Positions 35,647 through 46,728 are shown, counted from the first letter of the stretch. The stretch is DNA of 64,000 nt from Plenodomus lindquistii (GCA_025504975.1 JANUWI010000007.1:1488001-1552000); one strand, 5' to 3'. Made by a program: numbers and translations. Notes: generated from the letters alone by a model not told the origin.

Positions 35647-38600
35647 ATGAGCAGGCCACGCGACGATGCTCCCCCAGGCTCTCCCCCAGAAGAACCCCTC
35701 GTCGACGCCGCCGCCGCCGCCGCCGCCGCGCTGAGGGCCAACACGGCCGCCAACGCGCGCCATGTGCCCGCCGACTACGCGCTCGTCAAGGTCAAGAGCG
35801 CCTCGAGCCTGCTGGCCTACCGCGCGCCCGCCCCGCCGCCCATTGACACGGCCAAGCGCCTGAGCATCGATGCCGGCCAGCTCGACCGCATGGCCCGCTC
35901 GCCCATTGTCTCGGAGCACGAGCACGGCATGGGCTCGTCGGGCCTGCGCCGCATCCGCCAGCAGCCAGGCCCGCGATCCGCCTCGCTGAGCATCGCCATG
36001 GCCACGCCGCCCGCCTCGAGACGCCCCTCTGCCGCCGCGCCCTCGGCCCCCGCCTCGCCCACGCTGGCCTTTGGCGAAGACCTCTCGCGCTTCCCCTCCG
36101 AGTCGCTGCACTCGTTCTCGTTTGCCACGCAGTCGGACGACTTTATCCACGCCCGCCAGAATGTCCTCAAGCGGTCCATGGACTTTATGCGCGACCGCCT
36201 GGGCTGGGCGGCCACAAACCCCGGCATCGCAAACGCCCAGGCAAAGCTCAGCGGCGACCACGAGGTCCAGAGCATGATGGAGCTGCTGACCAGGGCAAAC
36301 CTCATCGGGCAAGACGGCACGGGCGCGCATGGCCTGGGTGCATTGGGCCCCGTCACGGGCCCTGCGGACATGTCTGGCGGCAATCCGTTCGACAAGGGCT
36401 TCACGGCTGCCGAGCGGTCGGCCAGCCCAGAGAGCATGCTGGAGCCCGCGAGGCCGGCGGTGCACAGGGTCACCTCGACAGACTATGCAGACACAAGCCG
36501 GGCGGACGACAGCCAGGAATCGCTGAGCACGCCTGCCTCGACACTCGTTTCCGAGGCGTCAAGCACAAGAGCTGCAGCCGCCTGCCCACCGCCCCAACGT
36601 CCCCAGCGGGCAGCCTTGAAGCGTACACTGACAGACGTTGCGCCGCTCACCATACAAAGTCAGCTCAGCGAGGCCATGGCAAAGCCCTACCTAGCCGGAG
36701 ATCGGGAACAGAGCCACAGTCTGCAATCGCCAGACTCCCTACCCAACATACCGCCAAACTTCAGCGGCGCGTCAGGACCGCATAATGCAGGCGCAGCACC
36801 CCATGGCCACGGCAATCGACATGCTCCAGCCGCCCAGGCAATCTTCACAACCGAGGGCTCGGCCCCATGGACAATCACATCGGCCAACGATCTTGCTTGT
36901 CTGGTGTTTGGAGTAACGAGAGCCGAGGTGCGCAAGCTGGGCATTCTGGAAGTCGTCCGTGAGGACCGCAGGAAATGGCTAGAAGACAAGCTCAGGGACC
37001 CTGAGATTGGCTCCAAGGCGTCACAGGCTCCTACGCCTGCCACAAACAATCTCAAAGTCGGTAGCGGTGTTACAGCGAGGCTGCTGAGTAAAGCTCCATC
37101 ACGGGTGGTGGCAGCTCGCAAAGCAAAGACAGACGACGGAAGCGGATCTTCATACTACAACGCAAAGAAGACGGGCAAGCTGAACCACGAGTCAAAGGGA
37201 TCAAGAGGCGTTTTGCTGTGTGGCGATGTCATTCCTATTCAAAAGCGGAACGGTACCACTGGTGCGGCGAGCTTGTGGGTCAAGGAGAAGAGAGGAGCGC
37301 TCATCTGGGTCCTCGAAGAGATTGCAGAGGATGTCGTGTACATCAACGTCGATGAGGTCGGTTGCGTTTCGAAGGGCTCGGGCGCAACAGAGGCTGTATT
37401 TGGAAGCGATCGATTACGACGGGGCATGGATCTCAAACGCTTGATCCCGGGGATTCCTCGACTCAAAGGCACCAACACCGGAGCGCTGGACTATGAGACC
37501 ATTGATCAAGTTCGCAGCTACACTGCTCGGACATCGAATAGCATCAACATTCCGATCACAGTCGAGGCTATACCTGACGAGCCCACATTTCGCGTGTCCA
37601 GCTATCCTCACATTGCTGGCATCATCGTAATCTCATCATCAGATTTCTCCATCACCAGTTCCAACTCGGTCTTCTCGTCGGCGTTGTTTGGCCAACCGCA
37701 TCCCGAAGGCCTGCATATCAGCAAACTTATTCCCGTCTTCGACAAGATACTGCACGTCATGACCGACGAAGACAAGATTGAGCTCGTGGATGGCATAGTC
37801 ATTCCCGAACACAGCTTCCGTCGCGCAAGGGCCCTACTTGCTATGCGCGAGGGCAGTGCCGATGCAGCGGCCATCTTCTTGAGGCCGAGCGGTTTGCCTG
37901 CTGTACACCGTGACGGGGCCGAGATCATGGTCGATGTCCAGATGCGAGTGGTGAAGAGCGAGAAGGCACCCCGCTTCAACGAAAACGTGATTGTCGAGGA
38001 GGATGCGCCGTCAGGACAAACAAAAAACCCCGAGTTGGTGTATGCTTTGTGGATCACGTACTCTAGGCAACTGCATGCTGCAAATCACGGGCTTGGTCCT
38101 GTGACACCTTTGATCTCGCGTCCACCCTCGCCACGTCAACCCGAACCTGGACAATCGAGTTTCTCTGTACCCCAGGAACCAGAGAGCCACCAATCTCGCG
38201 GCAGTCCTCCAGCCGTTTCTCTCCTAACCCAACAGCTTCAAGAAGCCATGCGACCCGACAGCCCACGAGAACCTCAAGCACGATCCATGGCTCCACCTCC
38301 AGCGCCCACCTCTGGAGAACCCGCCAAACGAAAGACGATTGACGATTTTGTCGTCCTTGAAGAAATGGGCGCCGGCGCCTACGGCCAAGTCAAACTTTGT
38401 CGTTATAAACGAAACAGCAGCAAAAAGGTCGTCATCAAATACGTAACCAAGCGCCGCATTCTCGTCGACACATGGACACGCGACCGCCGCCTCGGCACCG
38501 TCCCGCTAGAAATCCACGTCCTCGACTACCTCCGCCGCGACGGCTTCAAGCACGGCAACATTGTCGAAATGGCCGATTTCTTCGAAGACGACGTAAACTA

Positions 38601-39225
38601 CTACATTGAGATGATCCCGCACGGCATGCCAGGCATGGACCTCTTTGACTACATTGAGCTGCGCGTCAACATGGAGGAAAACGAGTGTCGCAAGATTTTT
38701 GTGCAAGTCGCCGAGGCGGTCAACCATTTACATACCAAGGCCAAGGTTGTACATCGTGATATCAAGGATGAGAACGTGGTGTTGGATGGCGAGGGGAATA
38801 TCAAATTGATTGATTTTGGGTCCGCGGCGTATATCAAGAGTGGGCCCTTTGATGTTTTTGTCGGGACAATTGGTGCGTTCAAAAGTTTCCTCCCACTACC
38901 TCCTTTATCTATCTAAACACGCAACTAACTCGAGTAAATCACAGACTACGCAGCCCCCGAAGTCCTAGCCGGCCGCCCTTACCGCGGCAAAGAACAAGAC
39001 GTCTGGGCCCTAGGCATCCTCCTCTACACAATCATCTACAAGGAAAACCCCTTTTACAGCATCGACGAGATTATGGATCATGATTTGCGCGTGCCCTGGG
39101 TTATGAGCGAGGAGAGTATTGATCTGGTTAGGTTGATGTTGGATCGCGATGTCGAGAAGAGGATTACGATTGGGGGGGTGTTGGGACATGAGTGGTGTCG
39201 CGGGGGTGGTGGTGGTGGGGGATAG
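35647..39225 (+). CDS. PAS-domain serine/threonine kinase (Psk1/2-like)
   Basis: Nutrient-sensing kinase; in yeast, Psk1/2 adjust glycogen and cell-wall glucan synthesis and translation. Exons 35647-38872 and 38945-39225 give 1168 residues. The N-terminal 400 residues are Ala/Pro/Ser-rich and GC-rich. The PAS region runs from about APWTITSANDLACLVFGVTR through DRRKWLEDKL, with a second PAS-like part near YPHIAGIIVISSSDFSITSS. The kinase domain follows from about residue 898: GAGAYGQVKL (G loop), KKVVIKYVTK (catalytic Lys), VVHRDIKDENVV (catalytic loop), IDFGSAAY (DFG) and DYAAPEVLAGRPY (activation end, joined across the only intron). It ends in a glycine run. The start is the first ATG in frame. 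Confidence 0.95.
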
Positions 39226-39515
39226 GAGGCGGGGTAGGTTTTGTGGGTGGGATGGGAGGGTGATGGGAAAGGGGATAGTAGTAAGGATCAGGATAAGAAA
39301 AATAAGAATACCCCTAATTTATTCTTTTTCTTTTTTTCCCCTTTTTTTTACATTGGCTTCTTTTTTACACAGAGGGGGGGGGGGGGGGAGGGGGGAAAGA
39401 GAAGAGTACACGGTGAACCCATTTCCTTCCTTGCATTGCCTTGCGTTGTCGTATTCGCTTCATGTCTGGTCCTTTCCCCATCATCTTGATATTACGACTA
39501 CGACTACGGCTACGA
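39226..39515. other. Convergent intergenic with homopolymer runs
   Basis: 290 bp between PAS kinase and CMD-like gene 3' ends, with T-rich runs and a long G run. Confidence 0.5.
39374..39388. repeat. 15 bp poly-G run
   Basis: Fifteen consecutive G residues, followed by AG and five more. They are preceded by T runs at about 39323-39366. Confidence 0.9.
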
Positions 39516-41015
39516 TTACACCTCATGCTCTATATCTTTCACCCTGGGGAGCTTGTGCAGACTTAGGTTGCAGAATGACGCTACGAGTTCAATCTACCCG
39601 CATCGTTAGCATTAATCTCTCTCTCTCTCACACACACACCTCTTTCTCATCTCCCCTCATTCCCTCCCCCCTCAACCATAAACCCCCAAATCCAAACAAA
39701 CAAGAAGAAGAAAAAATCACAGACTTACACAACATTGTACAGCTTCTACATCGCCCGCACCAACGCCCAACCGCCGCGTCCCGCGTAAATGCCAGGCTGT
39801 TTCGCGCGGCAGGTTTTGTACGGCGATTCCAGAGAGGACGGCGAGTTCGGTGCTTAGGGGGGATAAGAGGGTGTGGTCGGAGAGGTAGAGGCCGTATGTT
39901 AGGTGGAGGGATTGGAATGCTTGATGGAAGAGGGGGAGGGTTAGCTGTTGCCCTTGGCGAGGTGGGGATGGGGAGAGGGACGGGGAGGGGTAGTGTTGGG
40001 GTTTGAGGGAAAAGGAAAAAGTACCAAAATCTTTCTGACTTGCAAGAGCAGTGTTGATACCATCCATGTTATGCGCGTATAGTTTATCCATCCATGCTTT
40101 TCCGCGTGCTTCGTTTGCGGCGTCGTTTGTCCAGTTTTCTCTGTGCAGTCATGATACCATACATTAGTCTCCGCGTGCTGATAAACAAATACGGTAGGTA
40201 GGCAGTAGTAGTATACTTGACTTCACTTCAATGCACAACTTTCCCACTAGTTACCCCCCCAACCGAATCGAACTGAACCAAGAATCTCGACAGCTCCAAC
40301 AGCAACGAACAAACGAGACATGAACCGGGACTGTACCCCACCTCCTACCTCCTCCCCCTGGCAAAAACACTGTAGAAATAAAAAACGTACCTCGAAAAAC
40401 TATAGTCACGATCCTCCTCCCTGACCACATGTTCAATTTCAAAAATCGCGTCGAGTGGCTTACACACGCCTACAATGACGACGAGTTTGAATAGGACTTC
40501 GCGGAGACGTCGCATTAGGGATTGGCGTTGGGATGGGGTGGTGTATTCGGGGCGGGTGAGGAGGTAAGTGTAGAGGGTTTGGGCGTGGGGGGTTTGGGAG
40601 CCGCCGGTGAGGGCTGCGAGCTGGATGGTGTTAGTTGGTGGTGTTTGGGAAGTGGGTTGGGAGAGTGGAAGGGTTGGGGGACGTGGCTGGAGGAGAAGAG
40701 GGGATGGGGATTGGATCTGGGATGTCATGATTTGGAGGGACTCAGGGTGAAGGAAGGGGCTGGATGGATGGTGGTAAGAGAACGACTGCACGGGTGGATT
40801 GAAAGATGAATAGGATATGCAAGTTGGGAAACAAGAAAGTGATTAAAGTGGTAATAATTTTTTCAGAACAGATAGACGGCAGTGCGTACCGTGACTATGT
40901 ACCAATTGTCATCTCCAAGTGTGCCTGATGGGAATTTTTCTTCGACGGCTTTGAAGAGCGCAATGGCTTCTGCTTTGGTAGGGTCACGTGGAATGGGGAG
41001 CTCGTTGGTTGCCAT
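39516..41015 (-). CDS. AhpD/carboxymuconolactone decarboxylase-like protein
   Basis: Five exons (41015-40890, 40620-40391, 40140-40025, 39919-39729, 39593-39516) give 246 residues; every junction keeps phase. Exon 1 encodes MATNELPIPRDPTKAEAIAL. Later parts read LAALTGGSQTPHAQTLYTYL, RRLREVLFKLVVIVGVCKP, REEDRDYSFSRENW, HLTYGLYLSDHTLLS, GIAVQNLPRETAWHLRGTRR and KLPRVKDIEHEV. This is the common fungal branch of the CMD/AhpD fold. It lacks the AhpD CxxC pair (a single Cys in GVCKP), so peroxidase activity of the AhpD type is doubtful. Intron 3 ends in AAG. A MITE ends 45 bp upstream of the start. Function unknown. Confidence 0.82.
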
Positions 41016-41516
41016 CTTGAAGGATTGGAAATTCGATGGAGTTTGAGGTGGAGTTGGGATACGAAGGAGCTCGCATTTATTGAGTCCTGGACTCTAGGAG
41101 CCCCACTTGGTATGTACGACCATTAAAACTTAGAATAGAATAAAAAGAAGTCGCTAAATCCTTGGCTGTATACTCTGCAAGTAATTATAACATTGCTCTA
41201 GTGGTTTGCAGTCTATATGTCTTCTCCTCGTTACTTCAAAGAATAAAGACCCGTGCTTCTTGGTAGAGATGGGGACTCAATCAATTAGGTATGAGCTCCT
41301 TCGTACTGCTCGAGACGAGTGGATTCCGAGTACCGGTATCGGAATGACGCCCGTGAGAATGCACCTTCACTAATGCGGGGTAAATGCCTACCCCACAGAG
41401 GTGCATTTTGCCTCTTTGGTAGTGAATATATATGCATATCTCATTCGCATCTCAAAAGCTACACGGTACAGTATCCCTCGGTTTGCGTTGACCCAAAAGC
41501 AGTCGACTTTACCGCA
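41016..41516. promoter_or_regulatory. Divergent promoter largely occupied by a MITE
   Basis: 501 bp between the CMD-like and SDR start codons. About half of it is MITE copy H, 44 bp from the first and 211 bp from the second. Confidence 0.6.
41060..41305. mobile_element. MITE copy H (best-preserved termini)
   Basis: 246 bp. The left end is TACGAAGGAGCTCGCATTTA followed by TTGAGTCC. The right end, read on the minus strand, is TACGAAGGAGCTCATACCTA followed by ATTGATTGAGTCC. TA dinucleotides flank both ends, consistent with a mariner-type TA target duplication. No coding frame inside. Confidence 0.85.
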
Positions 41517-42532
41517 ATGGTCTCAAATACATTCACCCTCCCCAACGGCAAGCCCAAAACCGTCATTGTAACTGGAAGCGCATCAGGCATCGGTGCCCAA
41601 ACCATCCGCGAATACCATTCCCGCGGTTGTAATGTAGTAATAGCAGATCTGCCCTCGTCCGAAGAAGCTGCAAAAGCCATCATCTCGTCGCTCCCAGACC
41701 CATCTCGAGCCCTGTACTGTCCCACCAATATCACAACATGGTCTGATCTGCAAACATTATTCAGGAGAACGAAAGAAAAGTTTCATCAGATTGATATTGT
41801 CGTCGCGAATGCAGGGCTCATGGAGACAAAAGGCTTCTTCGACTTTGAAGACGCAGAGGATGAGAACGGGGAGCTTGCAGAGCTGCCCGAGATAGCGCGA
41901 GTTATTGATGTAAATCTCAAAGGAACAATGAATAGTACAAATCAATCCCTACGATCCGTCTACAAGGTCACTGATATCCGGTAGCACTGCGCATCGCCAT
42001 GCACGCCATGAAGTCTAACCCTCTTGATACCGACGGCTGCCGCGGCTCCATCATCCTCATCGCCTCCACTTCCGGCTACTTTGGCGGCACGGGCGTAGTC
42101 TCGTACATTTCCTCTAAACACGGCGTCGTCGGTGCAGCACGAGCATCGCAAAAAGTCGCAAATGAGTTGAGCGTGCGAGTCAATGTCGTCGCGCCATTCT
42201 TTACCCCAACGTCGATTACGTCCGGGTACTCTGAGGAGTGGAAGCGCAGAGGACTACCGGCGAATACGGTGGAGAATGTAGCGAGTGCGATTGTGGCGGC
42301 TAGTGTTGATGCGGAGAGGAGGGGGCATAGTGTCATGGTATGTTGCTTGTTGGGGAGTGTGGGAGTGCAAGGGCTGACGAATATACAGGTAGCAGGGGGG
42401 TTGGTCAAGGAGATTGAAACTGCGAGGACGGCGCTGGTGAAGGATTGGTTGGGGGATGATATTGCTCATGTTATGGCTGAGGGCGCGAAGTTCTTTGATG
42501 ATATTGGGGGGTACACATTACCAAGTAGATGA
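41517..42532 (+). CDS. Short-chain dehydrogenase/reductase
   Basis: NAD(P)-dependent oxidoreductase, classical SDR fold. Exons 41517-41934, 41985-42337 and 42389-42532 give 304 residues. The cofactor loop is TGSASGIG, followed by ADLPSSEE (an acidic residue after strand 2 suggests NAD preference). NAG is present in VVANAGLMETKG. The catalytic Ser lies in IASTSGYFG and the Tyr/Lys in VSYISSKHG. VNVVAPFFTPTS is the usual strand 6 region. The insert DAEDENGELAELPE near residue 110 is an acidic addition. Introns are 50 and 51 bp. The substrate is unknown. It is divergent from the CMD-like gene. Confidence 0.93.
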
Positions 42533-42735
42533 TTAGGGGATAAAACACGAGAGGTTGGGCGCACAGCAGAAGTCAGATGAGGAGTGGATTATTATCGTCA
42601 TCTTCGTTTGTATAGCTAACCGGAGTAACTACGGCCCATATAGCGAGGAACCATAAGTGCTCGGGTGAAAGAACATCAACACCCGCTATTGTAGAGCGTC
42701 CAGTTGAGGTCGGAGCAGCACAATACCCCAGAACA

Positions 42736-43716
42736 CTAGATCCCCTGTTCTTCCCACGATTCCATCAGCGCAAGCCAGTCCGTAACAAAAGGACGCGCCG
42801 ATAACATCTCAATGCCGCCCCGATCATGGTAGCATTCCCGAATGGCCGTGTCGACAGCATGACGAGGATGGAACGTGAGGTTGCTGGCAGTCCAGTCCTG
42901 CACATTCCTATCTTTCCGTAGGGCCATGGCTTGTCTGAGAAGACTCGCTCCATGAGCGGGGTTCGGGTACGTAGGCATGTCGACATCGCGCAGCGCCTTC
43001 ATGAGAACGAATGCCCAATCCACCAATTGAACCGCTGGAACTTTGAAGTCAAGTCCCACACCATTTTGCAATTTCCAAAACACGGCAAGCACATACTCCA
43101 TCTTGATTTTGGGATGCTGGCGACAGAATTGGGCGGCATGGACAAGTTGCTCGACGCATAAGCGCTTCAATAATGTTTTGGTCCAGTGCCGGAGAGGGTG
43201 ATATTCAGATTCAGGACCCCTGGGCTCGAATACAAGCCTGATGCGCTTGATCCATGCAAATCTTGATTTGTCGCATACCACAGCAAAGTTGTCGAGCTGC
43301 TGCACCGGCGAACGTCTGAACGAATGGGATCTTGACATTGATCCGAATGTGAGCGTATTCATTTGCAGTTCGATATCGGCGGTTTCCTTGTATAGTTGTT
43401 TGCAAACATACTTTATCTGATTGGGTTCTGTCTTGTCGCTCTGAGATGGACCAGTGGGTGCATGCTTGCACAAGATCATTTTCGTATCCCGCGAGTGTTG
43501 AGAAATCCTGGCGAAGAGACCGAGCGGTTCTGCCAGTGCGTATTGGTAGATTCTATTGCGTATCTCGCCTGGTAGCGTCAGGAGTGTTGTGGGTTGATTT
43601 GGGAACGCTGGACGCAATTCAAGTGGGAGGATGTTCTTAGCCCAACGTGGCTTCTTCAGAACGAATCTGCCTGAGATTAAAGAGCGCTCTTGCTCCTGTC
43701 GCTTTCGTTTGGCCAT
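42736..43716 (-). CDS. 2EXR-like fungal protein (LPGEIRNRIY family)
   Basis: Intronless, 326 residues. Begins MAKRKRQEQERSLISGRFVLKKPR (basic), followed by the F-box-like core LLTLPGEIRNRIYQYAL. That core defines a large, poorly characterised family expanded in Dothideomycetes, often labelled 2EXR or F-box-like. KYVCKQLYKETADIELQMN is the second conserved block, and FAWIKRIRLVF a third. No catalytic residues are evident. A broken paralogue lies 403 bp upstream on the same strand, so this is a tandem duplicate pair. Confidence 0.85.
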   Translation of the reverse strand: MAKRKRQEQERSLISGRFVLKKPRWAKNILPLELRPAFPNQPTTLLTLPGEIRNRIYQYALAEPLGLFARISQHSRDTKMILCKHAPTGPSQSDKTEPNQIKYVCKQLYKETADIELQMNTLTFGSMSRSHSFRRSPVQQLDNFAVVCDKSRFAWIKRIRLVFEPRGPESEYHPLRHWTKTLLKRLCVEQLVHAAQFCRQHPKIKMEYVLAVFWKLQNGVGLDFKVPAVQLVDWAFVLMKALRDVDMPTYPNPAHGASLLRQAMALRKDRNVQDWTASNLTFHPRHAVDTAIRECYHDRGGIEMLSARPFVTDWLALMESWEEQGI

Positions 43717-44119
43717 GGCGTTGTAAGGCAGATGGATGCTACGGTGTCTCAGGATCTCTTATGGGAAGTTGGCAACAATGGTCTTACGGCCACAAACTCA
43801 AGCGCGCACAGATGCGCAAACTGCGTTGACACCAGCTACAAGATGCGACAATGGGCTAGAAGGCAATGGTTTCTTCTATGTATGATGCATTCGAGTTTGG
43901 AAACGTTGATCTACCATACTTCAGATTTGTTAAATGGTTAGGTAATATGATGTGATCAGTCGTAGAGCCTATCACAATGTACAACGGAAGTCACCAAAGA
44001 ATCACAGGAATTCGCAAACAGCTATATGCAGCTCACAAAAATACTACTTGAGTTTTCGATTCCTTTGACTCAAACATTCAATCGACCAGCTCCTTTGACC
44101 TCCATACGCCCATCTGTAT
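43717..44119. other. Intergenic between tandem paralogues
   Basis: 403 bp. No feature recognised. Confidence 0.45.
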
Positions 44120-45183
44120 TCAAATCCCATTCTTTTGCCAATCCATCGCTGTTGCGACCATGTTCTCTAAGGAGTCTCTATTGTCCGGTGACTCTTCAAA
44201 GTCAATATGCCGCGCTTCTTTGCGAAACGTCGTTTCAGGGAATGCTGCGGGAAAGAATTTGAGATTGGGCGCAGTCCAGTCCGCGATAAGTTTATCACCC
44301 CGAAGGTCATCTGCCAGCTCAATCAAGCACTCTGCCTCTATGGGATTGAGGTACGAGAAGTCAGCGCGACGAAGCGTCCTCTGAATAACGATACCTTGGT
44401 TGATGAAGCCTGAAGCGTAGTTCCCAAAAGCATGTGTAGCGCAACTGAAGGACTCCAAGACGTAGCCTACCGCAATCTGCGGGTTTCTGCGGCAGAATCG
44501 AGCGACGCGAGTATAGGCTGGGAAGTGTCTGGCACACAAGAAGTACCAGAGGTTTTCCCGAAATCCCATGGCGAGAGCTTTGATGTGCAGTCTCACATTC
44601 GTGACCCAGCTGAACTGTGCCCGTGCACACATGTTGGCAAATTCGAGGAGTTGGTGATCAGGCTCAAACCTGCTCGCTCGCTCTGAACAAAGTGTAAGGT
44701 ATTGTGCTGTAGTTCGAGGGCAGCGGTCTCGTCATACATCTGCTGACATACGAATTTCAGAAGGTTCACCTCCTCAGTACCCGGCCAGTGGCGGACTGCT
44801 TTGCAGAGCGGCATCTTGAGCTTGCGATAGATCCCCTGTCCGACCCCGTTGTACATCCCGAAATGGTTCCATTGACCGCAGCCTTAGCGTCGGGGAATAC
44901 TCCAGGAGATACCCAGTGGTTCTTCGGTCAGGACTTGACGATGTATCTCGTTGCGTATTTCACCGGGCAGTTTCAGAAGGCGTGAGGATTGCGCGATGGA
45001 TTTGGACCAGACTATCTTTGGCGGTCTCCTCGGCGCTTGCGATGGAGGTATTTTCGGTGATGAGGCTTGATTCGTTGACGTAAGGCTGGTAGCTAGAGAT
45101 CCTGGGTCTTCTTCTGTCTTGCGCGGCTTCTTAGGCACGAACCTTCCGGAATTTGGTGACCGATTTTGTTTTCGCTTCGCCAT
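44120..45183 (-). pseudogene. 2EXR-like paralogue disrupted by a stop and a frameshift
   Basis: Colinear with the intact gene at 42736-43716. It starts MAKRKQNRSPNSGRFVPKKPRK-like and has LLKLPGEIRNEIHRQVL and then KFVCQQMYDETAALELQHN. An in-frame TAA at 44884-44886 follows PLGISWSIPRR. Near 44680 the reading frame shifts: homology continues in another frame as DHQLLEFANMCARAQFSWV and runs to the end (MDWQKNGI). The shift falls in a GAGC tetranucleotide run, so loss of one unit is the simplest cause. No intron in correct phase removes the stop. Sequencing error is an alternative for either lesion but less likely for both. Confidence 0.78.
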
Positions 45184-45439
45184 GGTGTTTTGCCAACGAC
45201 AATGAGGTTAAAAGGCAATACGCAGTATATGCGACTCTTGCGATCTTGATATACGGAATTTAATGTTCAGAGCAACTATGGGAATGCTCAAGAATATGCT
45301 GCGAGTACAAGGCTGTGAAGGTCTAGCAATCACTCACCAGACAATTCGCGATCAAGTCTCGTCCAGTGATTACGTGGACATACCGCGCCCCAAGCCTGGA
45401 TTTTATCGAATCATATCGAAACTATCCGTCTGACGAGCG

Positions 45440-45640
45440 TATGAAGCAGCTCGTATTAATTGAGTCAACCAAAGTCATAGGCGCCAGTTCGCCGTAGCTA
45501 ACACAACATACTAAGAAGTATACTGGAAGTAATTAGATTATAACTGTATTCTTAATAAGGAGTGAAGATTATATTGTGTTGTACCTTGGTGCCTGTGTTG
45601 TCACCCTGCTGCTGTGTAGGCTTAAGTAGATTGCAACTGC
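45440..45640. mobile_element. MITE copy B (right end diverged or lost)
   Basis: The left end TATGAAGCAGCTCGTATTAA followed by TTGAGTC is the family terminus with C-to-T changes. The interior shares GTAGCTAACACAACATACTA and CTGTGTAGGCTTAAG with copies A and C. Similarity fades after about 45635 and no right terminus could be identified. Confidence 0.6.
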
Positions 45641-45826
45641 TCACCGTTTAAGTGGTATATTGATACTTTGGGCCAGCCAATCATCAAAGCTGAGCAAAGT
45701 ACGTCGTCAAATTCCCAATCTCGACGCAAGCGCCGGGAGGAGAATCCTAAGAGTACAATCTATCAAATGCTTGATCCACCCAGGATCCCGGTCTGGGGTA
45801 GAATGCAAAACAAGATGAAGAATAAG

Positions 45827-45832
45827 TTAGCC
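45827..45832 (-). promoter_or_regulatory. GGCTAA motif (possible XlnR site)
   Basis: TTAGCC on the plus strand reads GGCTAA on the minus strand, 98 bp upstream of the LPMO start. It matches the XlnR consensus GGCTAR, but a 6-mer is expected often by chance. Confidence 0.25.
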
Positions 45833-45930
45833 AAGCAGACCTCGGGAGGTGTGACGAGCACTCATGTCTGACACGACGCGAAAAGACACAACGTGGCGTC
45901 CGACAATCTGAAGTTCCCAGCTCCTGTAAC

Positions 45931-46728
45931 ATGCGATTCCTTTCTTTGTTATCAGCTTCGCATCTACCGAGCATGATACAAGGCCATGGACGTGTCACCC
46001 GACTAGTGACATCTGCCGGCCTTGTCTACGAAGGATGGGATCCTGCGCTCGCAAATACTTCGGCATCCACGAAACCTCTCGCAGCTTGGTCAGCTTCGAA
46101 TCTGGGAAACATCTATGTTCGACCGTCGCAGTTCTATACATCCGCTATAGCTTGTCATAATGATGCGAAGCCCGGAGCACTGCATGTGAACACGACTGCC
46201 GACGATACTCTCAGACTCCAGTGGAACGAATGGCCAACGTCGCATGTCGGACCCATCCTTACATACCTGGCCGCTTGTAACGGAAGCTGCGCAAATGAGA
46301 ACCAGAGCGCTCTGCAATGGGTCAAGATTGATGAGTTGGGTTGGATCAACAGCACGGGGTGGGACATCGTAAATTTAGGTGGCACCTGGGCGACCAATGT
46401 CCTCATTGCGAATGGCTTCTCATGGACAGTCAGGCTGCCGGAAGAATTGAGTCAGGGTCACTACGTGCTCCGACATGAGATCATCGCATTGCACGTGGCT
46501 GAGCAAATCGATGGCGCTCAAGCATATCCTCAGTGTTTCAACCTACGAGTACAGAATCCTGCCGGTGGTCTGAGAAGGAGACTTGAAAATGGAACGTTGG
46601 CAGAACATTTGTACGATATGAGGGAAGATGGGATACTAGTAGACGTGCACAAGAAGATAGGAGGGTACAAGATTCCTGGACCACCGCTGTGGAGCGGAGC
46701 CACATCCTTTAAACAACCCTACCAATGA
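45931..46728 (+). CDS. Secreted lytic polysaccharide monooxygenase, family AA9
   Basis: Copper enzyme that oxidatively cleaves cellulose or related glucans outside the cell. Intronless, 265 residues. After a short leader (MRFLSLLSASHLPSMIQG) cleavage would expose His19 of HGRVTRL as the N-terminal copper ligand. The second ligand is His105 in WPTSHVGP and the axial Tyr is Tyr199 in AQAYPQCFNLRV. The family stretch GHYVLRHEIIALH holds the second-sphere His182. The C-terminal DGILVDVHKKIGGYKIPGPPLW is typical. There is no CBM1 module. The leader is less hydrophobic than usual. It could be in the XlnR regulon. Confidence 0.93.
   Translation: MRFLSLLSASHLPSMIQGHGRVTRLVTSAGLVYEGWDPALANTSASTKPLAAWSASNLGNIYVRPSQFYTSAIACHNDAKPGALHVNTTADDTLRLQWNEWPTSHVGPILTYLAACNGSCANENQSALQWVKIDELGWINSTGWDIVNLGGTWATNVLIANGFSWTVRLPEELSQGHYVLRHEIIALHVAEQIDGAQAYPQCFNLRVQNPAGGLRRRLENGTLAEHLYDMREDGILVDVHKKIGGYKIPGPPLWSGATSFKQPYQ

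Larger units (their letters stand above)
45184..45930. other. Intergenic with MITE remnant, LPMO upstream region
   Basis: 747 bp. Contains MITE copy B and a GGCTAA motif. No other gene recognised. Confidence 0.5.

Noticed and set aside
35470..36465. 331-codon minus-strand frame over the PAS-kinase N-terminus
   Set aside because: GC-rich antisense shadow. Arg/Gly/Ala composition and no motif, while the plus strand has a good PAS-kinase model.
44820..44950. Intron that would remove the stop in the 2EXR paralogue
   Set aside because: Possible GT..AG pairs around 44830-44900 join in the wrong phase, and the intact paralogue has no intron here.
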